Shown here: positions 7,253-14,266 of the stretch, in pieces
Position numbering within the stretch: position 1 is the stretch's first letter
Layout of the letters: every line of letters begins with the position of its first letter
Assembly: GCA_047618565.1 (NCBI GenBank)
Contig: JBLHKW010000071.1
Coordinates: 1-24,148, forward strand
Source: JBLHKW01 sp047618565
Lineage (GTDB): Bacteria > Planctomycetota > UBA1135 > GCA-002686595
DNA length: 24,148 nt
Reading direction: 5' to 3'
Program-made: the position numbers and the translations under genes
The notes under the pieces: model-generated
The model's input: only the letters and a program-made list of their open reading frames with translations
Told to the model about the DNA's origin: nothing
The model's database searches: none

Positions 7253-9763
7253 ATGGACCCGACGACCCAGACCCAGCTCGAAGACCTGATGAGCCACTCC
7301 GCATGGTTGCGGGGCCTGGCCGAGAAGCTGGTCGGTGATCCCGCCACGGCGGACGATCTGGTGCAGGAGACGTGGCTTGCTGCGCTGCGCAGGCCGCCCG
7401 ACCCCGAGCGACCTGCGAAGCCCTGGCTGGCCGGGGTGATGCGCAAGCTGGTCGCGATGCGCGCCCGTGGGGAGGGGCGTCGCATGCGTCGTCAGCAGGC
7501 TGTGGCTCAGGCCGAAGCGCTGCCCTCCACCGCTACGATGGTCGAGGATGTGGACACCCAGCGCAGGATCTCGCGCGCGGTTCTGGCACTCGCGGAGCCG
7601 TACCGGACGATGGTGCTGTTGCGCTATTACCGGCAGATGTCCGCGGCGGAGATCGCGCGCCGACAGGGGCTTCCGAGCGGAACGGTGCGCTGGCGTCTGC
7701 GGCGCGGCCTGGAGGAGCTGCGCGCGGGTCTGGACCAGGAATGGCCGGACCGCAAGTCGTGGTGTCTGGCCGTGCTCGCGCTCGAGCGCAGCTGGCAGGG
7801 GGCGTGCGTGGCCGCGGGCGTGCAGGCCACATCCGGGCTGGCGTGGCTGTCTCTTCTGTCGTCCTTCCAGTGGCCGGGCCTGTTGCTCCTGACGGTGGTC
7901 CTGGGCTGGCTCGGTCTCGGCTTCCTTGCGAGTGATGCTGACGACCAGCGCGATCCACCGGTTCGATCAGCCGCGCTGGCTCGGGATGCTGGAGATCCGC
8001 TCGTCCCGCCGTTTCTCGATGAACGCGTCGTGGCGCTCCCGGAGGCGCGTGATCCCGGCGCGCTTGCCCGCGGCTCACGCCCGGCGCCTGCGGACACGGT
8101 CGCGTCTGGACGCCGACTCCGCATCTTGCTGCCGGATGCCTCCCCCGCGCGCGGCCTTCTGGTCGTACTGCTCGCCGCGGACGGTAGCGTGCATGAGAAT
8201 CTGACCGACGACCAGGGCTACATCGAAGCGGCGCGCATCGACCGGACCGCCACGCTGTTCGTGAAGCGGCCGGATGCGTTCCTCGATCGCCTGCTCCTGG
8301 ACGAACACTGGCCGCTCGATGGGTTGCGCGACCCTGCGGCCGAGATCGTCGTGCATCTACCCGCTGGCGTGGAACTCTCCGGTCAACTCGTGGTCGCCAG
8401 CCACGCTCCCGATGCGCGCATCGCGTTGAGCCTCACCCGGGATCAACCGCTCTTCGGCGACCTTGATGCGCCCGAGTCTGTGCGCGAGAGCATTCGCTCG
8501 GCTCGCATTGCGCACTGCCGCACCGACGCCGACGGTTCATTCCGTTTCGCGGGGTTGGCTGCAGACTGGCACGGAACCCTGCGTCTGCCGGCGGGCTACC
8601 GCTTTGCCAGCGGAACCACTTCCGATGCTCGCGTGCTGGCTCTGGCCGGTCCGGCAACCCGTCTGCGCGTCGAGCTCGATCCGGGACGGCAGCTGGTCGG
8701 GCGCCTGGTCGGAGGGGATGGCCGCCCGACCACCGGGCTCGTCGAGTGCGTCTTCAGCCGTCCCTCCGGGCGCACGCGCACCGTGAAGGTCGAGGCCGAC
8801 CATGATGGGGGCTTCCGGACGACGATCCGCGCCTCCGCCGTCAGCGTGGTCGTGCGCGTCCAGGGGCCGGGGGGGATCGGCCTGGTCACGCGCTCCCTCG
8901 AAGGTGACGCGCACGTGGACCTGGGCAGTATTGGCATGCTGCCCGCGCGCCGCTTGAGCATCGAGGTCAGTGACGAATCGGGCCGACCCCTCGAAGGCGC
9001 TGAAGTGCGCCTGTCGGAGTTCGAGGGCGTCGGGACACTCTGGAGCGGGCTGACGGGGCCGGCGGGAGGTGTCGAGTGTGAGTTTCCGTCCGGCATCGCG
9101 CTGCAGGTCCTCGTCGATACCCTCGGATATCGCGCACGACGTGCGGTGATGAGCTCAGGCGATCGCCTCGCGGTCGAGCTCTCGGCCAGTCCGATACTGC
9201 GCGTGGCCGTGGTCGATACGCAGGGCGTGACGCGCTCCGCCGGGTTGCGGTTGGTGGGCGTGCGCCCGGGTTTTCGATTCGCCGCCGGGCTGGATGATCA
9301 CGCGCTCTCAGCAGGTAGCGAGGGCGAGGGCAGCGTACTCCTCGAGTGCGACCGCTCCGGCCAGCTGACGATCGATGGCTTCGACGGTGACGAACGCATC
9401 GAGGTCCAGGTGCTCGGGCCCCTGCGCAATGTGCTCGGTACGCGTGCGGTCGAATTCGACGGCTTGCAGGAGAATGCGGTCGAGCTGCGCATCGACGGGG
9501 CGCTCGCGACGTTCTCGGGAAGCGTGCGCGACGATGGCGGGCGCGCGCTGGTCGGCGCGGCGATCCTGTTGACCGCCGCGGATGGCACGTCCTGCCGGGT
9601 GCGAACGGATCGCGAGGGGCACTTCGCCGTCCTGCACGGCGAGTTCGGCGCCGTGCGCGTCGAGATCTCGAAGGCCGGCTTCGAGCCCCTGCTCATGTAC
9701 GGGGTGCGCATCGCCGCAGAGCAGGGGCGCGAGTTCGTCCTGCGTTCCGCGGACGGGGAATGA
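7253..9763 (+). CDS. membrane-tethered ECF-type sigma factor with extracytoplasmic beta-domain repeats
   Basis: The protein has 836 residues from the ATG at 7253. Residues about 8-75 match sigma-70 region 2 (DPATADDLVQETWLAAL) and about 102-160 match region 4 with a helix-turn-helix (YRQMSAAEIARRQGLPSGTVRWRLRRGLEELR). A hydrophobic stretch (about 195-228, ending WPGLLLLTVVLGWLGLGFLA) is a transmembrane helix. The remaining ~600 residues would be periplasmic and hold several carboxypeptidase-regulatory-like/Ig-like modules, recognisable by repeats such as SGQLV, VGRLVGGDGRPTTG, EVSDESGRPLEGAEVRL and SGSVRDDGGRALVGAAI. The protein should direct RNA polymerase to a small regulon, with a membrane tether and outer domain that could act as an in-built sensor. 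Activation by proteolytic release is an inference. No separate anti-sigma gene is adjacent. Starts at TTG 7244 or GTG 7235 are possible; AGAGGTG (7231-7237) is best spaced for TTG 7244. The 3' end lies 37 bases from a convergent gene. Confidence 0.85.
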   Translation: MDPTTQTQLEDLMSHSAWLRGLAEKLVGDPATADDLVQETWLAALRRPPDPERPAKPWLAGVMRKLVAMRARGEGRRMRRQQAVAQAEALPSTATMVEDVDTQRRISRAVLALAEPYRTMVLLRYYRQMSAAEIARRQGLPSGTVRWRLRRGLEELRAGLDQEWPDRKSWCLAVLALERSWQGACVAAGVQATSGLAWLSLLSSFQWPGLLLLTVVLGWLGLGFLASDADDQRDPPVRSAALARDAGDPLVPPFLDERVVALPEARDPGALARGSRPAPADTVASGRRLRILLPDASPARGLLVVLLAADGSVHENLTDDQGYIEAARIDRTATLFVKRPDAFLDRLLLDEHWPLDGLRDPAAEIVVHLPAGVELSGQLVVASHAPDARIALSLTRDQPLFGDLDAPESVRESIRSARIAHCRTDADGSFRFAGLAADWHGTLRLPAGYRFASGTTSDARVLALAGPATRLRVELDPGRQLVGRLVGGDGRPTTGLVECVFSRPSGRTRTVKVEADHDGGFRTTIRASAVSVVVRVQGPGGIGLVTRSLEGDAHVDLGSIGMLPARRLSIEVSDESGRPLEGAEVRLSEFEGVGTLWSGLTGPAGGVECEFPSGIALQVLVDTLGYRARRAVMSSGDRLAVELSASPILRVAVVDTQGVTRSAGLRLVGVRPGFRFAAGLDDHALSAGSEGEGSVLLECDRSGQLTIDGFDGDERIEVQVLGPLRNVLGTRAVEFDGLQENAVELRIDGALATFSGSVRDDGGRALVGAAILLTAADGTSCRVRTDREGHFAVLHGEFGAVRVEISKAGFEPLLMYGVRIAAEQGREFVLRSADGE

Positions 9764-9800
9764 GGCGCGCCCTGCCGTGCACTCCCGATGCCGGCGGAAC

Positions 9801-10082
9801 CTACTCGGTGCGGCTGGTGACCTCGAGCAGGTGGTAGCCGAACTGGGTCTTGACCGGGCCCTGGACCTCGTTGACCGGGGCGCTGAAGACGACCGTGTCG
9901 AATTCCGGGACCATCTGGCCCGGTCCGAACTCACCGAGCGCGCCGCCCTTCTGCCCGGACGGGCAGGACGAATGCTGCGCGGCGAGGTCCGAGAAGCTCG
10001 CGCCGCCCGCGATCTTGGTCTTCAGTTCGCTGCAGAGGGTTTCGGAATCGACGAGGATGTGGCGTGCGCTGGCGCGGGGCAT
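9801..10082 (-). CDS. ppiC: parvulin-type peptidyl-prolyl cis-trans isomerase
   Basis: The 93-residue single-domain rotamase matches the full length of E. coli PpiC (about 93 residues). Family signatures are in order: ARHILV at the N-terminus with the catalytic-site histidine, DLAAQHSSCPSG, GGALGEFGPGQMVPEFD, VVFSAPV, and the C-terminal TQFGYHLLEV with the second conserved histidine. It catalyses cis-trans isomerisation of Xaa-Pro bonds. It has no signal peptide, so it is probably cytoplasmic. GGAG lies about 8 bases before the ATG and supports the start. The thioredoxin-like gene ends 71 bases upstream on the same strand, so the two could be co-transcribed. Confidence 0.93.
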   Translation of the reverse strand: MPRASARHILVDSETLCSELKTKIAGGASFSDLAAQHSSCPSGQKGGALGEFGPGQMVPEFDTVVFSAPVNEVQGPVKTQFGYHLLEVTSRTE

Positions 10083-10153
10083 GGGAGATCTCCGTGAGGA
10101 TCAAGGGGTCAGGAAAACTGTGCTACCCATTCTGCTTGCGCCCCGGCCGATTG

Positions 10154-11419
10154 TCATTCCCCGGCAAGGAGTTCGTCGATCGTTGCTTCGAATCTCTCCC
10201 GCAGGCGGTCGTGCGCGGGTCCTGTGGCGGGCCCAGAGAAGCCCGTGTAGATGGCCTTTGGCTCGCCGGCGGCATTCAGGAAGACGAAGGTCGGGTAGGC
10301 CCGGACACGGTCCAGAAGTGGGAAGGCCCGGGTCGCGGCTTCCTTGTCGGACGGGCCAGCGATCAGGATCGGGTACTCGAGCTGCTTGTGGGCTGCGTAC
10401 TTGCGCACGATGTCCGCGTTGCGCTCGAAGCGATCACCGAACTCGAATGCCAGGCCCAGGATGGACAGGCCGCGGTCGCGATAGCGTCGATCCAGCTCGC
10501 GCAGGTAGTTGGACGCGTCGTAGCAGTTGGGGCACCAGGTGCCGAAGAGGATCAGGATGCGCGCGCGGCCAGCGAAGGCCGGGTCGTCGAGGGAGCGCCG
10601 GTTCCCAACGGTGTCCGGGAAGGCGACGTCCCCGAGCTTGGTGCTACCTGTCCAGCTGGTGAGCTGGAAGGGGTCCGGCAGGCTGGCGTCCGGGTCACGC
10701 TTCGCGGTCCAGGATTCGTGCCACGTATCCCGTGACCAGAAGTCTCCGGCGAGCGTGCCCGTCTCCGTCAGCGTCGCCCGGAACAGGAATGCGTGCGCGC
10801 CATCGAAGCAGGAGAGCGCCAGGTGCTCGCCATCGAAACCGCCAGCCAGGAAACGGTAGTCGCCAAGGGTCGTGAGGAAGGTCCCCTGCACACCCCCATG
10901 TGCGTCGGGTTCGAAGATCCCGACCGAGGCTTCAGTGCTGCCCTCGAACTGCACCGCCCAGCGCCCGGAGATGGGAATGAGCGTGTCCCCCGCGACGGAG
11001 GCGATCTCGGGGAAGCGCGTCGCCTCTCCGGCGCGCGCGTGGAAGGGCATGCGCGTCCACTGATCGGGGCCGCGATAACGCTTCCATTCGCCCTCGAGCT
11101 GCCGGCCGTCCGCGGACATCCGCGCGCGCACGACACTGTCGTACGGGTCGAGGTACAGCTGGATGTCACCACCGTCGACCTCGACGCGCGCGATCGCGAG
11201 GCGCTCCGTGCCGTTGACGATCCACGCTTCCCAGTCGGCACCGGTCTGCGTGAGATCGAGGCCGAAGGGGATCGCTCCACCGGGGCTCTCGAGCCAGGCG
11301 TGCCACTGGCCGGTGGCGGGCTCGGCGGTTTCCGAGCTGGCGCTTGCGGCGGGAATCAGGAGGCTGGTCGCGAGCAACCCGGCCAGGATGCGGGTCGGGG
11401 CGATGGGCAAGGTCTGCAT
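10154..11419 (-). CDS. secreted TlpA-like thioredoxin-fold protein with N-terminal beta domains
   Basis: The protein has 421 residues. Residues 1-28 are a signal peptide (…LLIPAASAS). Residues about 35-250 form two calycin-like beta domains with regular GxW starts (GQWHAWLESP, SGRWAVQFEG). The C-terminal ~155 residues are a TlpA/AhpC-TSA domain with FGTWCPNC (W295, C296-P-N-C299) and the cis-proline loop AYPTFVFLN. In this family the CxxC reduces disulfides or cytochrome apoproteins in the periplasm, receiving electrons from a membrane partner; none is encoded here. Fusion of beta domains to a TlpA module recurs in Planctomycetota and Bacteroidota. The protein probably acts at the outer face of the inner membrane. 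No good Shine-Dalgarno is seen before the ATG. The permease gene ends 31 bases upstream on the same strand, so co-transcription is likely. Confidence 0.88.
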   Translation of the reverse strand: MQTLPIAPTRILAGLLATSLLIPAASASSETAEPATGQWHAWLESPGGAIPFGLDLTQTGADWEAWIVNGTERLAIARVEVDGGDIQLYLDPYDSVVRARMSADGRQLEGEWKRYRGPDQWTRMPFHARAGEATRFPEIASVAGDTLIPISGRWAVQFEGSTEASVGIFEPDAHGGVQGTFLTTLGDYRFLAGGFDGEHLALSCFDGAHAFLFRATLTETGTLAGDFWSRDTWHESWTAKRDPDASLPDPFQLTSWTGSTKLGDVAFPDTVGNRRSLDDPAFAGRARILILFGTWCPNCYDASNYLRELDRRYRDRGLSILGLAFEFGDRFERNADIVRKYAAHKQLEYPILIAGPSDKEAATRAFPLLDRVRAYPTFVFLNAAGEPKAIYTGFSGPATGPAHDRLRERFEATIDELLAGE

Positions 11420-11450
11420 GGCCCGAGGATAACACGGGCCGGATGGCAGC

Positions 11451-12728
11451 TCACGTGGAGGGCGACCTGTGTCGCAGGGCGTAGATCAGCGCGCCGCTCA
11501 CGAGCACGACGAGGGCTGGAATCAGCTGTCGCCCGTTGACGAAGAGCATGGTTCCCGTCAGGACGACCACCAGTGCGAGGAAGGTGTACGGGACGAACGG
11601 ATAGCCCGGGATCGGGACGAGCTGGGCGCCCTCGCGCCGCCGCAGTCGCAGCAGGCCGAGCACGGCCAGGGCGGTGAACAGGCTGAGGATCCAGCCCAGG
11701 TTCGTGAGCTGCTCGCGCAAGCCGGATGCCCAGAGCATCCCGACGGAGAGCAGTACCTGAGTCCATATTGCGGTGCGTGGCACGTCGCCGCTGAACGCCA
11801 GCTGGCGCGGGAGGAGCTTGTCTCCGGCCATCTGCGCGATGACGCGCGGGCCGATCATGACCATGGATGAGATCGACGTGAGCAGGGCCACCAGGAGGAT
11901 GGCGCGCACGAAGCTCTCGAGGCCGGCTCCGCCCAGGGCGCGCGCTGCGATGGCCGCCACGTCCTCGCGACCAGCGAGCTGGTCCATGGGAGCGGCGTGT
12001 ATGAAGACCCAGTTGAGCGCGAGGTAGAGCGCGGTGACCGCGAGCGCTCCGAACAGCATCGAGCGCGGCAAGGTGCGTTTAGGGTCGCGTGCCTCACCCG
12101 CGATGTAGACGGCTGCGTTCCAGCCGGAGTAGCTGAGGGAGACCCACATCATGGTCACCACGAAGGTGCCGAACGAGAGCTCGGCGGGCTGCGCGGCGGG
12201 GCTGGGCGGGATGTTCGCAACACCGATGGCGACCAAGGTCAGGAGCAGGAGGACCTTGATGACCACGATCACGTTCTGCACGCGAGCGCCCGTACTCACC
12301 CCGCGCGAGTGCACGAGTCCGGCCATCACGATGGCCACGCTCCCGAGGATGTCGAGCGGGATGCCGTCGGGTACCCACGGCGCCACGTAGGCCTGTGCCG
12401 CTTCAGCAGCGAACGCGATCGCGCCCGTGAAGCCGGCCCAGATGGACACCCAGCCCGCGATGAAGCCGATCGACGGATGCAGGGTGCGCGACAGGAACGT
12501 GTACTCGCCTCCGGATTCCGAGACGCGTGCAGCCAGTGCGCCGTAGCACAGGGCTCCGAGCACGGCCATGGCGCCGCCGACGACCCAGGCGAGCATGACC
12601 CATCTGGTCGATCCCAGATCGGCCAGCGCAAAGCCGGACGTGGTGAATACGCCCGCGCCGATCATGTTGGCGGCCACAAGCGCCGCCAGGGAGGGGACGC
12701 CGAGGCGTCGGCGCGCCTCGGAAGTCAT
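11451..12728 (-). CDS. APC superfamily amino-acid permease
   Basis: The protein has 425 residues with about 12 predicted transmembrane helices. The first helix begins VPSLAALVAANMIGAGVF, the unwound G-x-G-x-F substrate-binding motif of amino acid/polyamine/organocation transporters. Helix 3 holds GGEYTFLSRTLHPSIGFIAGW, also typical. A conserved loop reads GEARDPKRTLPRS between helices 6 and 7. Members exchange or co-transport neutral or cationic amino acids across the inner membrane; the substrate cannot be set from sequence alone. The start overlaps the 3' end of the methyltransferase gene by four bases (ATGA), a translational-coupling arrangement. The length is normal for the family, with no sign of truncation. 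Confidence 0.9.
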   Translation of the reverse strand: MTSEARRRLGVPSLAALVAANMIGAGVFTTSGFALADLGSTRWVMLAWVVGGAMAVLGALCYGALAARVSESGGEYTFLSRTLHPSIGFIAGWVSIWAGFTGAIAFAAEAAQAYVAPWVPDGIPLDILGSVAIVMAGLVHSRGVSTGARVQNVIVVIKVLLLLTLVAIGVANIPPSPAAQPAELSFGTFVVTMMWVSLSYSGWNAAVYIAGEARDPKRTLPRSMLFGALAVTALYLALNWVFIHAAPMDQLAGREDVAAIAARALGGAGLESFVRAILLVALLTSISSMVMIGPRVIAQMAGDKLLPRQLAFSGDVPRTAIWTQVLLSVGMLWASGLREQLTNLGWILSLFTALAVLGLLRLRRREGAQLVPIPGYPFVPYTFLALVVVLTGTMLFVNGRQLIPALVVLVSGALIYALRHRSPST

Positions 12729-13453
12729 CGCTTGCGGAAACGGATGACCCAGTTCTCCTCCAGGCCTTCGATCTGGATCTCTTCCACGAACTCAAACCCG
12801 AAGTCGTCGAGCTCGGCAATGACCTCCGCCTTACCCGCGCGCACGTGATTGAGAAGCCACTCACGCGTGACGCCCGGGATACGCTCAAAGTCGACCATCA
12901 CCACCTCGCCACCCTCGCGCAGGGCGAGAGCCAGTGAGGCCATGCTGGTGCGCGGGAACTCGAAGTGGTGGTACACGTCGCAGATGAAGGCGACGTCGAT
13001 GCTGTTGGCGGGCAGTTCGACCGAGGTCTCGCTGCAGAGGCGCGCCTCGATCTGCGACTGTCCCTGGTCAGCAGCACGCTGCGCAAGGTGCTCCACGAAC
13101 CTGGGGGCGATATCGAGAGCGAAGACCTTGCCCTGCTCGCCGACCGCATCGGCGAACAGGCCGATGAAGGGGCCCGTGCCTGCGCCCACGTCGGCGATCA
13201 CCTGACCGGGCTCGAGGCCAACCGCAGCTGCCAGGGCCTCGCGCTGCGCGAAGATCTCACGGCTCTCGCCCTCGAAGCGCTCGACGAAGTTGTCGACATC
13301 GAGGTCCTGGGCAAGGAACGAGTCGTTGATGCCGGGCTTGACGCTGATCTCTTCGGTGGGCGCGTTTGTGCTCGCACAGGCGGCCACGGAGATCAAGGTG
13401 AGCAGACTGGCTGCGTACACCGCGCGGGGGCCGGGGGCTAAGCGCGTTTTCAT
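12725..13453 (-). CDS. lipoprotein class I SAM-dependent methyltransferase
   Basis: The protein has 242 residues. The N-terminus is a lipoprotein signal (…LTLISVAAC, C26). The mature part has a class I methyltransferase fold: a helix (FVERFEGESREIFAQREALAAAVGL), the SAM-binding DVGAGTG at 88-94, an acidic ribose-binding residue after strand 2 (ALD, D113), then DVAFICDVYHHFEF and a C-terminal strand pair. It should methylate a small molecule or protein using S-adenosylmethionine. The oddity is the export signal, since SAM is cytoplasmic. Signal-bearing methyltransferases are known in Planctomycetota and Proteobacteria, but their methyl donor outside the membrane is unexplained. The protein may instead stay tethered at the inner membrane or not be fully exported. 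It is first in a two-gene overlapping operon with the permease. The MITE-like element begins about 40 bases upstream. Confidence 0.87.
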   Translation of the reverse strand: MKTRLAPGPRAVYAASLLTLISVAACASTNAPTEEISVKPGINDSFLAQDLDVDNFVERFEGESREIFAQREALAAAVGLEPGQVIADVGAGTGPFIGLFADAVGEQGKVFALDIAPRFVEHLAQRAADQGQSQIEARLCSETSVELPANSIDVAFICDVYHHFEFPRTSMASLALALREGGEVVMVDFERIPGVTREWLLNHVRAGKAEVIAELDDFGFEFVEEIQIEGLEENWVIRFRKR

Positions 13454-13495
13454 GCCGTCCGAGCTTAGCGTGGCCCTTGTCCCGCCGGAAGGCTG

Positions 13496-13674
13496 CTAGC
13501 AGGCCGCCCTAAAAACTCCCTACTCGACTTCGCCCTCTCCGCCGCCGCTGCGTCGTGCTCGTCGAGCCGTGCTCAGCGGCCCTACAGGGCCGCCTCCGCC
13601 GTCTCGACTTCGCACTCCTTGCTGCGATGAAGATGGCTTCGTCTCGCTACGGGACTTTTTCAACGGGCTGCTAG
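13496..13674. mobile_element. MITE-like palindromic repeat element, about 180 bp, no coding capacity
   Basis: The left end (13496-13520, CTAGCAGGCCGCCCTAAAAA...) and the reverse complement of the right end (13651-13674, CTAGCAGCCCGTTGAAAAAG...) align over about 25 bases with a few mismatches. The homology weakens but continues inward (TCGACTTCGCC against GAGACGAAGCC). The core holds a perfect hairpin GCGGCCCT-AC-AGGGCCGC at 13576-13593 and two copies of CTCGACTTCGC. There is no transposase, so any mobility would be in trans. It sits between divergent genes: 42 bases from the methyltransferase start and 9 bases before the CxxC gene. Confidence 0.6.
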
Positions 13675-13683
13675 GGTGGGGCC

Positions 13684-14058
13684 GTGGGTAACGCAGCAGA
13701 CAATCTGGACGGGAGCGAGCCGGCCGAGGAGGCGCTACCTGTCCTGGTCGAGGCCCAGGGCGGGCGCCTCTATCGCGCGCGGCTGCGCATCCGTAGCGCC
13801 CTCGAGCGAGCTCTGCCGAAGCGAGATGCGCCCCCGGTCGCCTACTCGACACAGGTTTGCCTGGACCTGCTACAGGCCAAGCAGGACACCCTCGATCGGG
13901 GCGGGTCGTTCGAATTCCCGAACCCTGTCGTGTGCGAGCGCTGTGCCGAGTTTTTTGCCACCATGGACCTGGCCCAGGGCATCTGTCACGAGATAGCCAA
14001 GGGCGAGCTGCCGCCCGAGCTGCGCGCCGCTCTGCTGGACCGTGTGAGCAAACCTTGA
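13684..14058 (+). CDS. small hypothetical protein with a CxxC motif
   Basis: The protein has 124 residues starting at GTG 13684. It has an acidic N-terminus, then a basic helical segment (RLYRARLRIRSALERALP) and a C-terminal half with PVVCERCAEFFATMDLAQGICHEIA. The CERC motif plus a further cysteine and histidine (ICHEI) could hold zinc. No signal peptide or membrane helix is present, and no family is recognised. An in-frame TAG lies 12 bases upstream, at the very end of the inverted-repeat element, so the GTG is the only available upstream start. GGTGGGG sits just before it as a weak ribosome-binding site. The N-terminus may have been truncated when the element inserted. Confidence 0.6.
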   Translation: MGNAADNLDGSEPAEEALPVLVEAQGGRLYRARLRIRSALERALPKRDAPPVAYSTQVCLDLLQAKQDTLDRGGSFEFPNPVVCERCAEFFATMDLAQGICHEIAKGELPPELRAALLDRVSKP

Positions 14059-14254
14059 CGGTCTGGTCGCGTGCGCGGCAGACACCCTTTACGACGAAAT
14101 GCGTACATCCACCAGGACTTCCACGCATTGCTCGTAATCCGGGAACCGCCGGCCAGAACGTGTCTCCAATAGGGTAGTGAAACCCAACGGAACCAGCAGG
14201 ATCATTCCCATGCAACCCCAGTCTCAACTCCATCGAACGCGGAACCGTCATCCC

Positions 14255-14262
14255 GGAGGTGA
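14255..14262 (+). promoter_or_regulatory. strong Shine-Dalgarno fixing the cytochrome start
   Basis: GGAGGTGA ends four bases before the ATG at 14267, with the GGAGG core seven bases away, which is optimal. It is the best ribosome-binding site in the window. It rules out the earlier in-frame GTG at 14177 and ATG at 14210, whose translation is polar and lacks a signal sequence. Confidence 0.8.
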
Positions 14263-14266
14263 ACCG

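Noticed and set aside
14177..14266. GTG 14177 as the start of the cytochrome
   Set aside because: The strong Shine-Dalgarno at 14255-14262 and the signal segment after 14267 fix the later start.
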